NCBI RefSeq assembly: GCF_004295345.1
Contig: NZ_CP036200.1
Location: forward strand, 496,001 to 560,000
Length of the DNA stretch: 64,000 nucleotides
Reading direction: 5' to 3'
Source: Shewanella maritima
Lineage (GTDB): Bacteria > Pseudomonadota > Gammaproteobacteria > Enterobacterales > Shewanellaceae
In this document: piece after piece, positions 29,531 through 38,006 of the stretch
Numbering within the stretch: the first letter of the stretch is position 1
Layout of the letters: each line of letters starts with the position of its first letter
Program-made: the position numbers and the translations under genes
Notes under the pieces: model-generated
Database searches by the model: none
What the model was told of the DNA's origin: nothing
The model's input: the letters and a program-made list of their open reading frames with translations, nothing else

Positions 29531-30895
29531 TTAACCAATTTGGTGCTTATCGATGCGATACAAAAACGCTTTGTAACCCATGTTGAGGAATTTTGCAGCC
29601 TGAGTGCGATTACCGCCAAACTTATCGAGCGCCTGAGCCAAACAGTTTTTCTCAAACGCTTCCCAATCTAGACCATTATCTGGCAAGCAAAATGCACTCG
29701 GGTCATCTGCCTGACTACTAAATGTAGGCGATTCAGTTAACTCGCCGACTAACTCTTGCTCATCACCCAGTAAGGTATAACGCTCTAATCGATTGGCAAG
29801 CTCACGTACATTACCTGGCCATGAGTAATCAAGCAGCGCTTTAAGGGTTGCAGGCGATAACGGCTCACACTCCACTTGATAGTGCTTTTGATGCAAACGC
29901 ATAAAGTGCTCAATAAGTCTGCCAATATCTTCCTGACGCTCCCTTAAAGGCGGCATGGTAATTGGCACCACGTTCAAACGATAAAATAAGTCCTCACGAA
30001 AGCGCCCCTGTGCTACTTCTTGCTTTAAATCTCTGTGAGTCGCAGCAATTACGCGCACATCAAGCTTAATGTCTTGATGGCTGCCCAAACGGCAAATCAC
30101 GCCTTCTTGTAAAAATCGCAGTAGCTTAGATTGCTGCAGCAATGGCAACTCTGCTATTTCATCGAGAAACACCGTGCCCTGCTCTGCGGCCTCTAGCTTG
30201 CCAACCTTAGTAGTAGTCGCGCCAGTAAACGCACCTTTTTCTGCGCCAAATAATTCAGCTTCAGCCAGCGTTTCAGGAATTGCCCCACAGTTAATCGCAA
30301 TAAAGGGTTGATGTTGACGGCTAGAAAGCTGATGCAGCGCCCGCGCAGCTAATTCTTTACCTGTGCCGCTTTCACCGCCAATCAGTACTGTGGCATCGGT
30401 CGCCCCAACGCGCTTTAGGCGCTGATACACCTGCTGCATGCAAGGCGCTTTACCCACAAGCCCCACCAGCGCTTGCTGCTCCGATAACGCAGCTTCTAAA
30501 TTGCGGTTACGCTTTTTAAGCTGACACGCCTTGGCGACTTTATCTAGCGACATCAAAAGTGCCTGCCGTTGGTACGGTTTAGTGAGATAATCATCAGCCC
30601 CAGCTTGCATGGCATCAACTGCATGGGTAATGGTGCCGTAGGCAGTGGCAATAATAAATCCGCAGTCGCTGTGGTTACGGCGCACATAGTTAAGCAAGTC
30701 CATGCCACTTAGCTCACCGAGCTTCCAGTCTGAAAAAATAATATCAGGCTCACTTTGCTTTATTTGTACTATCGCCGCTTCAACACAATCTGCACTGCTT
30801 AGCAGATAATCTTGATCTTGTAATACCTTTAGGATCAATTCGCGCTGAGCGGGATCGTCCTCAACCACCAACAGCTTTAACTTCTCATTCGCCAT
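29531..30895 (-). CDS. Sigma-54-dependent response regulator (NtrC family)
   Basis: 454-residue transcription activator. Receiver domain: Asp56 as phosphoacceptor (FSDWKLG) and Lys106 (LTKP). AAA+ domain: Walker A GESGTGKE (about 174-181), the sigma-54 contact loop GAFTGA (221-226), Walker B TVFLDEIAEL. C-terminal Fis-type helix-turn-helix GGNRTQAAKFLNMGYKAFLY (about 428-447). Its ATG overlaps the stop of the kinase gene by one base (TAATG), so the two are a cognate pair. A sigma-54 promoter and paired palindromes lie beyond the kinase at 33198-33326, a probable target. Confidence 0.93.
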   Translation of the reverse strand: MANEKLKLLVVEDDPAQRELILKVLQDQDYLLSSADCVEAAIVQIKQSEPDIIFSDWKLGELSGMDLLNYVRRNHSDCGFIIATAYGTITHAVDAMQAGADDYLTKPYQRQALLMSLDKVAKACQLKKRNRNLEAALSEQQALVGLVGKAPCMQQVYQRLKRVGATDATVLIGGESGTGKELAARALHQLSSRQHQPFIAINCGAIPETLAEAELFGAEKGAFTGATTTKVGKLEAAEQGTVFLDEIAELPLLQQSKLLRFLQEGVICRLGSHQDIKLDVRVIAATHRDLKQEVAQGRFREDLFYRLNVVPITMPPLRERQEDIGRLIEHFMRLHQKHYQVECEPLSPATLKALLDYSWPGNVRELANRLERYTLLGDEQELVGELTESPTFSSQADDPSAFCLPDNGLDWEAFEKNCLAQALDKFGGNRTQAAKFLNMGYKAFLYRIDKHQIG

Positions 30896-32829
30896 TATGA
30901 TTCTCCTTGTTGCTCAGCTTGGTGCGTGTCGTCGCGAACGTCATTGCTAACGTCATTGATAGCAAAACAAAGCTTGGCCTCACAGCCACCAAGGTCACGA
31001 TTATGAATTTCAATATCACCTTGATAATGACTAACTATCAAGCGTTTAGCCATATAAAGCCCCATACCAGAACCTTCCGCTTTACTGCTTACATGTGGCT
31101 CAAACAATTTATCGCTGATACTGGCATCTATGCCTGGGCCATTATCTACCACTTGAATACACCAGGCGTTAGCTTGCTGATTTGAGGTGATGTTGATTTG
31201 TTTGGTTTGAGATTGCTGCGCTTGAGGTTGCATAGTTTGAGATTGCAGCGCTTCGAGCGCATTGACGATCACTGCATGCAATATGGCGCGCACTTCAGTT
31301 TCAGCACCTTGTATCAACATTGGCTGTGAGCTATTAGCTAGCGCAATTTTTACATCAGCCGCTGTCATGGTTAACTCCAGCAAAATATCTTGCAGCACTA
31401 AATTCAAATCAATGATGACAGAGCGGTCAACCTGAGTGTTGGCAAGCATTAACAACGACTGAATATTCTTATCCATCACCTGCATTTTTTGCCTAACGAG
31501 CTGTGCATTGCGTTGCCGCTCATCAACATCATCTGCAAATGCCGACTGCTCAGCCAGCAAGCCTATGGTATGCAGCGGATTTCGCAAACTGTGGGCAATA
31601 CCTTTTGCCACCTGACCGATATCTGCAAGGTGTTGGCGCTCGGTGACCGACTGCATTTGGCTTTGCCAGTCCTTGAGCTTCACACTCATATTATTAAAGC
31701 CTTGCAGAATACGTTTAAGCTCACTTACCCCACTTGGTTTAATCTGCGCACCAAATTCGCCCTTACCGACTTTGGCAAACCCTTGATGCAGATGACTCAG
31801 CGGCTTAGTCACCACATACGCAATCCAGTACGCCAGCGCCAACGTCAATACACTTGACGCAATAATCAACAGCATTAGCGAGTCATTGAATTTTTGCAGC
31901 GCGTTATTCGCGCCCTGACTTTGCACATTAAAAGTTTGGCTATGGACTTGATTGCCATCGTCTAACTCTTTCACTATCACTACGCCATCATCAAGCCAGT
32001 TATCTGTATCTAAGGTTAAACTGGCAACGACTTGCTCAACCTGCTGTTGATAAGCTTTAGCCGCCGTTTTTTGCTCTTCAATCAAAGCTTGTTTTTCCCT
32101 AATAAGCGTGACTTTTTCATGCTCTAAAAGCTGCTTTACCTGCTGATTAATTTGCGCATTAAGTTTGGCCATTTGCTGTTGTTTTTCATGTTCAGATAGA
32201 TCGTTTTCTTCAGTGGCGACGGCAATAAACTGCTCGGTCAATTCTTCAATCTGCATTTCAACTTGCTGGGAAATATCATCCACCAGCACGTTAATATCAC
32301 CTGTGTGTTTATCATAAAAAACTCGCTTAACTTGCTCGTCATCAACATGCAGTAGTTCAATGTCGAGATCGGCAATTTGCTCCGGCGTTAGCCCTTTGAG
32401 TACGTCACCGTCAAGAATATCACCTTCTAAAAAGCCATCACCTAACCGCTGCTCGACCAAGGCAATAGCCTGCTCAAGCTGCTGCTCGGCATGACGCTGT
32501 GCTTTGGCTTTGGCTTCGGCATTAACCGCTTGCTGCTGCGTTTTACTCTCAATGATGACGGGTTGCTGCTCAGTATTTATAGACTTTGGCGGGTGCGGCT
32601 GTTTTGGGGCGAGCTGTTGCAATTCATCAGCAGTTTGTTTTAACTGCTCATGCTCGCGATTAATCTGCTTAAACGCGACACTGACAATATCTTGCGACAA
32701 GCTTTTAGAGCTTTGCTGTAACTCAGTTTGTAACTCGGCCTTTAAATAATGCATCAACCCTACCTGGCTCACCCCAAGGATGATAATAAGGCCTGCAAAC
32801 ACGGCAAATAAGAACAAACGGATAGACAT
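30895..32829 (-). CDS. Membrane sensor histidine kinase with long Gln/Glu-rich sensor region
   Basis: 644-residue kinase. TM helix about residues 4-26; a long extracytoplasmic region (about 27-310) very rich in Gln, Glu and Lys with coiled-coil character and no known sensor fold; TM about 315-337; HAMP linker; HisKA with His413 (AHSLRNPLHTIG); ATPase with VVDNGPGID and GSGMGLYMAKRL. The G-box and N-box are intact, so it should be active. It is translationally coupled to the NtrC-type regulator downstream. The signal is not evident; a coiled-coil sensor next to an exported coiled-coil target suggests sensing of the envelope (inference). Confidence 0.9.
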   Translation of the reverse strand: MSIRLFLFAVFAGLIIILGVSQVGLMHYLKAELQTELQQSSKSLSQDIVSVAFKQINREHEQLKQTADELQQLAPKQPHPPKSINTEQQPVIIESKTQQQAVNAEAKAKAQRHAEQQLEQAIALVEQRLGDGFLEGDILDGDVLKGLTPEQIADLDIELLHVDDEQVKRVFYDKHTGDINVLVDDISQQVEMQIEELTEQFIAVATEENDLSEHEKQQQMAKLNAQINQQVKQLLEHEKVTLIREKQALIEEQKTAAKAYQQQVEQVVASLTLDTDNWLDDGVVIVKELDDGNQVHSQTFNVQSQGANNALQKFNDSLMLLIIASSVLTLALAYWIAYVVTKPLSHLHQGFAKVGKGEFGAQIKPSGVSELKRILQGFNNMSVKLKDWQSQMQSVTERQHLADIGQVAKGIAHSLRNPLHTIGLLAEQSAFADDVDERQRNAQLVRQKMQVMDKNIQSLLMLANTQVDRSVIIDLNLVLQDILLELTMTAADVKIALANSSQPMLIQGAETEVRAILHAVIVNALEALQSQTMQPQAQQSQTKQINITSNQQANAWCIQVVDNGPGIDASISDKLFEPHVSSKAEGSGMGLYMAKRLIVSHYQGDIEIHNRDLGGCEAKLCFAINDVSNDVRDDTHQAEQQGES

Positions 32830-33197
32830 ACTTTCTCCAAAACAGGGCTATTAAGTCATAGCTCGATTAGTTACCCATGATTCAACACTAGATCTGTACA
32901 CTGCAGTCGAGATAACACCCGAAAGACTCAGTGAACGCTTACGCTTTCCATCAAAGCCAGTGCTTACTTAGAGCTATTGTTCTATGTACAGCGATAACAA
33001 GTTTCATACCAGTGTGGCTTGCCTATGCGAGTACCTGACTCGTCACGCTATTCATCAATACAAAATCCATATCGAGTACTGGAAAATTCCAATAAAAACC
33101 AATAACTAATCTTTAGCTAGCTAATGGTAGATAAGTAACATACCAAGCAATTGAGTTTAAATCTCGCCTAGGTTAGACAAACCCTTGGCTCAAGTAT

Positions 33198-33234
33198 TTT
33201 CCTATATGCGCAAACGACTTCCCCATATGGGGAA
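33198..33234. promoter_or_regulatory. Two upstream activator sites, likely for the NtrC-type regulator
   Basis: TTCCCCATATGGGGAA at 33219-33234 is a perfect 16-bp palindrome. TTTCCTATATGCGCAA at 33198-33213 matches it at 12 of 16 positions. The two are 21 bp apart (two helical turns) and lie about 80-110 bp before the sigma-54 promoter, the usual enhancer arrangement. Confidence 0.7.
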
Positions 33235-33310
33235 ATTTAGTTTAACCCGACCAAGGGGTTGAAGCTCACACTTTAAGTTAACCCATTAATTAATATGGAT
33301 ATTAACGTCT

Positions 33311-33326
33311 TGGCACGCCCTTCGCT
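33311..33326 (+). promoter_or_regulatory. Sigma-54 (RpoN) promoter
   Basis: TGGCACGCCCTTCGCT matches the -24/-12 consensus TGGCACGNNNNTTGCT except for one T-to-C change in the -12 part; the GG-to-GC spacing is exact. Predicted start of transcription is about 12 bases after the GC, leaving a leader of roughly 140 bases to the ATG at 33481. Confidence 0.75.
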
Positions 33327-33480
33327 ATACCTCTTACAACATCTGATAATCAGCTGAAATGTGTAAACACTGAGCTGTGACCAGAAGCCGCTAAAGCAAA
33401 CGTCTTTAGCAATGCTTGAACATTTGCGAGCAAACTCATCGCTATCGACAGTTGAATTTGATTAATTAAAGGGAATCATT

Positions 33481-34329
33481 ATGCAAAACACGACTAATAA
33501 AACATTTCGCCCAACTCTACTCGCCTGTGCTGCAGGTGCGCTATTTATGGGAGTGGCGGCATTTAGCAGCAGTAATCTTGCCAACGCTAAAGTCAGCGAG
33601 GCTGCAATTGAACATGCCGCCAGTCATACTGTTGATGATAGCGAGCGCTCGAGTATCAGCATAAGCATTAATCAAGACAGCAACGAGATAGTTCACGCTG
33701 ACGTTACGGTTGATGGTGAAAACTACCAATACGATTTCACGGCTGATGAAATCAAAGACAAACAGGCACTTAAAGCAAAGCTATCTGAACTTCCAACTAA
33801 AGCGCAAAAGACGCTCATGTCTGCGCTAAGTGGCATTGATAAAGGTCATAAAGTCGCCTTTATTAAAAAGGTTCAACTATCTGAAAAAGAGAAGAAAAAG
33901 CTTGAGGGCTTAAAGCAACAGCTTGAAGCAAAGACTGCGCAGATTGAAAAAAAGGTCAAACTGATTGAAATCGACACCTCCAAACTAGAAGGTAAGCAAT
34001 CCAAAATGGAAGCGTTAGCCAAAGAGATGGAAAAACTTGGCCTTGAGTTTGAATCGCTTGCTGACCATCAAGTCGCCGAAATCGAGATTGAAGTAGACCA
34101 ACTTACTGATGGCTTAGATGACATCGTTGAACAAATTGTCGAGCTAGAAACTAAAGGGTTACATGTCATCAGCGACAAGCCGCATGTATTCACCTCGAAC
34201 CTGGATGACGAGCGCGTATTTATCATCAACGGAGAAGATGGTGACGCAGCTGAGCAAATTCAGCGACTGATAGAAACTGTAGAGCTTTCAGATGAGCAAA
34301 AGCAGAAATTAAAGCAATTGTTGAACTAG
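33481..34329 (+). CDS. Exported coiled-coil protein, unknown function, likely RpoN-regulated
   Basis: Not recognised. 282 residues: an N-terminal signal or anchor (about 10-36, ending SSNLANAKV); a short beta-like region (60-95); then a long charged helical part (about 125-245) with heptad-like KLEGLKQQLEAKTAQIEKKV and acidic repeats; and a Leu/Lys tail ending QKLKQLLN. AAGGGA lies 8 bases before the ATG. A terminator follows. It is the only gene behind the sigma-54 promoter. A periplasmic chaperone-like or envelope-stress role is possible but not shown. Confidence 0.75.
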   Translation: MQNTTNKTFRPTLLACAAGALFMGVAAFSSSNLANAKVSEAAIEHAASHTVDDSERSSISISINQDSNEIVHADVTVDGENYQYDFTADEIKDKQALKAKLSELPTKAQKTLMSALSGIDKGHKVAFIKKVQLSEKEKKKLEGLKQQLEAKTAQIEKKVKLIEIDTSKLEGKQSKMEALAKEMEKLGLEFESLADHQVAEIEIEVDQLTDGLDDIVEQIVELETKGLHVISDKPHVFTSNLDDERVFIINGEDGDAAEQIQRLIETVELSDEQKQKLKQLLN

Positions 34330-34357
34330 CCTTAGCGTAGTAACCTAATGCAAGCCA

Positions 34358-34391
34358 AGGGCTAGATATGGTTGTACTAGCCCTAATTTTT
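34358..34391 (+). terminator. Intrinsic terminator after the coiled-coil gene
   Basis: AGGGCTAG (34358-34365) pairs with CTAGCCCT (34377-34384), followed by AATTTTT. Confidence 0.8.
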
Positions 34392-34461
34392 AAAACTGCC
34401 GCACATAACTCAGTTTCAGCAAGGCTAGCAAGCCAGTACTTGCTGTGAGCAAGAGCGCTTA

Positions 34462-35253
34462 TCAATTGAGCTGCGCGTCAGATAAAATATCTTCCCAATA
34501 GTCGGCAATGGCATCAGCTAGTGTCTTTTGCGCATTTTCAGCTTCGGCGCTAAACGCCATAATGTGGCCTTTAATGTCATCGTCTAAACCAAACATCAGC
34601 ATCAAAGCTGATTCATCTGCATCAGCGCGGCACACCTCATTAAACTCACGTATGGCCTGGTCAATTAAGCTAAAGTATTGCTTCACTCCAGCTCGATTAT
34701 CTACATTATGCTGTGCATCAAAACCCGCACTTGCCACACTTTCTAGCTGGCTACACTGCATGTGGTAGGCAGTACTATGTAACGCAACATCAGTTGTGGC
34801 TAATGGCTGCAATTGCGGCCGCAGTCGCACAACCGTATTGCCTGTAACGGAATGGATATTTGTATGTGCTTGCTTTGCAAGCTTTGGTAATTTAAACGCT
34901 TTCGAGAACACCTGCTTACGACTAGATATATCGTAAATTTTAAGCGCACTATCAATCACTTTTGGCAATAACTTGCCTTCAAGCACGCAATAAATTGTTG
35001 CTCTATTTCTGCGGATGCCAATAAGGGTTTCGCTTGATGAATGATGATATTGCAGCGCGCAGCATTGTGGGTCTATTACTTCAACACTAACTTCAGCATT
35101 AATAGCCTTATTAGTGACAGGAATAGGCTCATCAACTGACTTAAAGAATTGTTTGATGAACTCATCAAAACCACATTGCCGCAATAAATAAGGACCACGC
35201 TCAGGCAGGCCAAAGAATTCATTCAAAAAAACCTTAGAATCGATATCACTCAT
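34462..35253 (-). CDS. Hypothetical protein
   Basis: Not recognised. 263 predicted residues, soluble, with no signal peptide or membrane helix. It contains a mixed alpha/beta middle (about 50-130, with IGIRRNRATIYCVLEGKLLP) and a helical acidic C-terminus (VCRADADESALMLMFGLDDD). The frame opens at a TTG at 35274, but AAGGTGAG precedes the ATG at 35253, so that start is chosen. It lies just left of the attC-like gene array and on the same strand, but no attC-like site follows its stop, so it is probably not a cassette. Confidence 0.65.
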   Translation of the reverse strand: MSDIDSKVFLNEFFGLPERGPYLLRQCGFDEFIKQFFKSVDEPIPVTNKAINAEVSVEVIDPQCCALQYHHSSSETLIGIRRNRATIYCVLEGKLLPKVIDSALKIYDISSRKQVFSKAFKLPKLAKQAHTNIHSVTGNTVVRLRPQLQPLATTDVALHSTAYHMQCSQLESVASAGFDAQHNVDNRAGVKQYFSLIDQAIREFNEVCRADADESALMLMFGLDDDIKGHIMAFSAEAENAQKTLADAIADYWEDILSDAQLN

Positions 35254-35393
35254 GCTCACCTTTACCACAGTCAATTGCGCACTGTGGGCAAGGTAGCGCG
35301 ATAGCTATTTCAAGACTTCCCTATGGTTCTTAGTAATAACGTAGTGGTGTTGGTCTTGTGGTAGCAGCTCTATAAAGGAAGTTGGTTTAGGGA

Positions 35394-35478
35394 TGATTAT
35401 TGGTGCTGGCTAATGCCCCAAACTAGGGATTGCGCAGAACTGAGCTAAGGTTTGGTTGTCCAGCGCTTTATTAGTTAG
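35394..35478 (-). repeat. Degenerate attC-like site A
   Basis: Follows the 86-codon gene. Read on the minus strand it starts AGCTAAC (6 of 7 to RYYYAAC). GCTGG...CCAAAC blocks face each other in the two arms. The far core is not recognisable. Weakest of the set. Confidence 0.35.
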
Positions 35479-35739
35479 CTAGGTTTCAGATGCTTCTATC
35501 CATTGAGAGTATTCATGCTCCGAGTCAAAAATAATAAAATCATGAACAGAATCCCAAGCGATAGCACAAGCCTTGTTATGCGCTAGATCTTCGATAGTGG
35601 CACTAAGTGGTATGTTGCCAACAACAAACAACCGATTTTGAATGGTTTTAAAAGTGACATTTTTCATAGCAAGTGTTTCTTCGTTTGAAGAAAACGATAC
35701 AACTTTATCTAGAAAAATATTCTCTGTAATCTCAGTCAT
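35479..35739 (-). CDS. Hypothetical protein, probable gene cassette
   Basis: Not recognised. 86 residues, acidic, one domain with alternating hydrophobics (VTFKTIQNRLFVVGNIPLSA) and a C-terminal DFIIFDSEHEYSQWIEASE. AGGA lies 5 bases before the ATG. It is the last gene of the array, flanked by attC-like sites A and B. Confidence 0.65.
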   Translation of the reverse strand: MTEITENIFLDKVVSFSSNEETLAMKNVTFKTIQNRLFVVGNIPLSATIEDLAHNKACAIAWDSVHDFIIFDSEHEYSQWIEASET

Positions 35740-35756
35740 TTATTCCTATCCATGAA

Positions 35757-35856
35757 AGTTAACGCCAAGGTAACAGGAGTTTATAGCTTGGCTAAAATAG
35801 AGGACGAAGTGAGATGAGCCTAGCTTTGGCTGTCCCGCTTCAAATGGTTGTTAGCG
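35757..35856 (-). repeat. attC-like site B
   Basis: 100 bp, follows the 89-codon gene. Arms share GTTAACGCC, GCTTGGCTAAAAT and GACGAAG with site G; outer ends AGTTAAC (35757-35763) and GTTAGCG (35850-35856). Central GCTTGGCT pairs imperfectly with AGCTTTGGC. Confidence 0.65.
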
Positions 35857-35916
35857 AATACCACTCTTCCCGAAATTTTCCAGTAAGACATATAAACTGT
35901 ACAAGTAACTCAGGGG

Positions 35917-36186
35917 CTAAATAAAGGCTATTATTAGGGCAATAAGTTTGCTCTTGTTTTTAAAACAATGAACTATCGAGCATACCCAAAGATAAAATAG
36001 GGAAAATAGCGATAGCGTGAGAAGCAGCATTTCCAACATGTGCATCTCATCACCATCTAGACTCGAATCAGCTAAACGCGGATCGCCGATATAACCTAAC
36101 AGTACAAAATATCCCCACATTGCAAGACTAAGAGCTATAAACAGAGACAGGGATTTAGAATTTAAGAAGTATTTCATCATGCTCAC
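35917..36186 (-). CDS. Small membrane protein, probable gene cassette
   Basis: Not recognised. 89 residues with three likely membrane segments: LSLFIALSLAMWGYFVLLGY, MLLLTLSLFSLFYLWVCSI and the hydrophobic end KLIALIIAFI. The start may be GTG at 36186 (GGGG five bases upstream) or the ATG at 36180. Between attC-like sites B and C. Confidence 0.6.
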   Translation of the reverse strand: MSMMKYFLNSKSLSLFIALSLAMWGYFVLLGYIGDPRLADSSLDGDEMHMLEMLLLTLSLFSLFYLWVCSIVHCFKNKSKLIALIIAFI

Positions 36187-36196
36187 CAGTGCCCCG

Positions 36197-36284
36197 TTTT
36201 AACGGCTTATATTGCTTAACCATAATTTGCAAATTATCAGCAAATGCCAAGCGTTTTGCGTCCTTAGGAACTTACTTATTAGTA
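36197..36284 (-). repeat. attC-like site C
   Basis: 88 bp, follows the 126-codon gene and overlaps its stop. The block GCCAAGCGTTTTGCGTCCTT at 36247-36266 is shared exactly with site G. Outer ends TTTTAAC (36197-36203) and a degenerate TTATTAGTA. Confidence 0.65.
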
Positions 36285-36659
36285 GCTTTTAGCAAATAAG
36301 CAACACTCTCTATTACCGTAAAACACCCAACTTAAGTTTTCGGGTACCAAATAGAAACAGAGGATGTCCGTAGACTGCTGAAAATGCTTAAAGCTAGCCC
36401 AGTTTAGATTTAACTCTGAATTAAGCCTTTTAGTTACACCTGTAGCTTTATAAACTCGCTCGAACGTCTCAAAAATAAACACCTTTTCATCAGTTTGATA
36501 CTCACCAATAACTGAAAAGACTTCATGAAACTGCTCTTCCGAAATCCACTGGTCACCTCCAATAATTGGAAATTGCGATATCCTCCAATTTGGCGATAAG
36601 AAAGTTAACCCATTTTCATTATCGGTATCGAGTACTGACTTTAGGTCGTTAAATTGCAT
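36279..36659 (-). CDS. Hypothetical protein, probable gene cassette
   Basis: Not recognised. 126 residues, soluble, aromatic-rich (NWRISQFPIIGGDQWISEEQ; LSWVFYGNRECC). The pattern is loosely like SMI1/KNR4-type or immunity proteins often found in cassettes, but no motif proves this. AGGA seven bases before the ATG at 36659 decides against the TTG at 36662. Between attC-like sites C and D. Confidence 0.65.
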   Translation of the reverse strand: MQFNDLKSVLDTDNENGLTFLSPNWRISQFPIIGGDQWISEEQFHEVFSVIGEYQTDEKVFIFETFERVYKATGVTKRLNSELNLNWASFKHFQQSTDILCFYLVPENLSWVFYGNRECCLFAKSY

Positions 36660-36674
36660 CAAAGTTTCCTAGGC

Positions 36675-36768
36675 TACCAACACAGTACTGAGGCGGGTTA
36701 AGCTTGGCTATACTTTTGTTGCGAAGTTGTACCTAGCTAAGCTTTAGCAATCGATGTACTTGTTACAT
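36675..36768 (-). repeat. attC-like site D
   Basis: 94 bp. The arms mirror each other: CAACACAGTACT and AAGCTTGGCTA on the left against TAGCTAAGCTT and AGTACATC-type sequence on the right. Outer ends TACCAAC (36675-36681) and GTTACAT (36762-36768, near GTTRRRY). Confidence 0.7.
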
Positions 36769-36776
36769 TTCAATCT

Positions 36777-37259
36777 CTAAAAAACAATGAATGGTTTTCC
36801 CAAAGCAGACCATATTCCTGCCTTAATTGCTTCCCACTCTAATTTTGCTTCTGAACTTAAAGAACCCACTTCTTTTTCTGTTTGATCTAAATCCATAAAC
36901 ATAGAGCAACCGCCAGTTACGTATAAACCATCAGGGGTGGAGTGTGCAAAAACAAGAAACCTATTCCCTATTGTCGGTACTGGACCACCACAAGAATTTC
37001 TTTCTGTATATGTTTTTATAAAAACTGACCTCATTACATCTCGATTTTTCCAGACTTTTTGGACTTGCATTTCAGTTTTATAAAATGATGAGCTCCAGTC
37101 TCCAGGTGTTGTTTCGGTATTCAACGCTATACCTGTGAAAATCGCATCGTACTTTTTGAAGGTTTCCTCATAAGTTTTAGCTTCGCTAATACAACTGCAT
37201 CCTAATGCAGTCAAAGGGCTTAGGCTAAGTATAAACGTTAGTAAAATAGTTCTAAACAC
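36777..37259 (-). CDS. Secreted cysteine-rich protein with NTR/TIMP-like start, probable gene cassette
   Basis: 160 residues. Signal peptide (MFRTILLTFILSLSPLTALG) followed at once by CSC, then YDAIFTGIA, NSCGG and YVTGGCSMF. A mature N-terminus beginning Cys-X-Cys followed by a DAIFTG-type strand is typical of netrin-like (TIMP-like) domains. LTALGC could instead act as a lipobox. The GTG start has AGGAGGG just upstream. Function unknown. Between attC-like sites D and E. Confidence 0.65.
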   Translation of the reverse strand: MFRTILLTFILSLSPLTALGCSCISEAKTYEETFKKYDAIFTGIALNTETTPGDWSSSFYKTEMQVQKVWKNRDVMRSVFIKTYTERNSCGGPVPTIGNRFLVFAHSTPDGLYVTGGCSMFMDLDQTEKEVGSLSSEAKLEWEAIKAGIWSALGKPFIVF

Positions 37260-37277
37260 TCACTGCCCTCCTTTGAA

Positions 37278-37397
37278 ATACAACACCTGCTAGCGTTGAA
37301 CAACACCACCATACTTAAAATCTTCCTCTAAATGCCAGAGCCCTATTTGTATGAAAATGGCCAAGCTTCAGACACCTTGTTAAGCAAATTGTTAGAT
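37278..37397 (-). repeat. attC-like site E
   Basis: 120 bp. The gene-proximal core is a perfect GTTAGAT (37391-37397; ATCTAAC on the minus strand, matching RYYYAAC). The far end is ATACAAC (37278-37284). Arms match imperfectly (ATCTAACAATTTGCT against ATACAACACCTGCT). Confidence 0.65.
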
Positions 37398-37405
37398 GCT
37401 GTCCA

Positions 37406-37813
37406 CTAGCTTGATGGGAATGTATCAAACACTGGAATACCCGTTGGTAACACAGCCCACTTGGGTGCTGATGCTGTAAAAATTGCCATTTTAGGTGACA
37501 AATGTTCGTCGGTATCAAATGATGGGCCGTTGATTGTGAAAAACTTACCAATCGTTATATCAGCACACACAGTTACACCACAGTCTGGGCAATAATGATT
37601 GTGAACATCTGCTCCAGAGCTACCTTTACGCGTGAAAACTTTGGTTTCTGCACCTGTAAATTTAAAATTATCGTGTGAATACCAGACACCAAACCACTTA
37701 TCACCACCGGTGCGTTGTTGGCAATCTGTGCAATAACAGAACATTTGATTCATTGGCTCGCCAGTTACTTCGTAGCGAACTTTACCACATTGACACCCAC
37801 CAGATTTAGTCAT
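37406..37813 (-). CDS. GFA-family (CENP-V/GFA) zinc-binding protein, probable gene cassette
   Basis: 135 residues with the family's cysteine pattern: GGCQCGKVRYEVTGEP, FCYCTDCQQRTGG and YCPDCGVTV. Members bind zinc; a few act on S-hydroxymethylglutathione, but most have unknown roles. GAGGAAATT directly precedes the ATG. The length is normal for the family. Between attC-like sites E and F. Confidence 0.85.
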   Translation of the reverse strand: MTKSGGCQCGKVRYEVTGEPMNQMFCYCTDCQQRTGGDKWFGVWYSHDNFKFTGAETKVFTRKGSSGADVHNHYCPDCGVTVCADITIGKFFTINGPSFDTDEHLSPKMAIFTASAPKWAVLPTGIPVFDTFPSS

Positions 37814-37849
37814 AATTTCCTCTATAAATCGCTATTCAAACTTAATTTA

Positions 37850-38005
37850 AAGATAGCACTGAGGCGATAGTTATGTGTACTACCAGTTTATGAGTCCCGA
37901 GGGGAAAATAATTATGGGTGGCCATGTTGTTTCGTGGTAAAGTTTGCGCAGCAAACCACAAGCTTGCGGCGCGTAGTTGGGTCCGAGTACAGCAATTTGT
38001 TAACC
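37850..38005 (-). repeat. Diverged attC-like site F
   Basis: Longer and less regular than the others. Gene-proximal core GTTAACC (37999-38005). A central hairpin GTTTGC-GCA-GCAAAC (37942-37956) lies within GTGG/CCAC, and TGTACT/AGTACA blocks sit near the two ends. The outer boundary is approximate. Confidence 0.4.
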
Positions 38006-38006
38006 C

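Larger units (their letters stand above)
32830..33480. promoter_or_regulatory. Divergent intergenic region between kinase and coiled-coil gene
   Basis: 651 bases with no gene. The right half has the sigma-54 promoter and upstream sites listed separately. The left 300 bases show no clear -35/-10 pair or sigma-54 box for the kinase gene. Confidence 0.5.

Noticed and set aside
34462..35253. Eighth member of the cassette array
   Set aside because: No attC-like palindrome follows its stop; a plus-strand terminator and unrelated sequence lie there.
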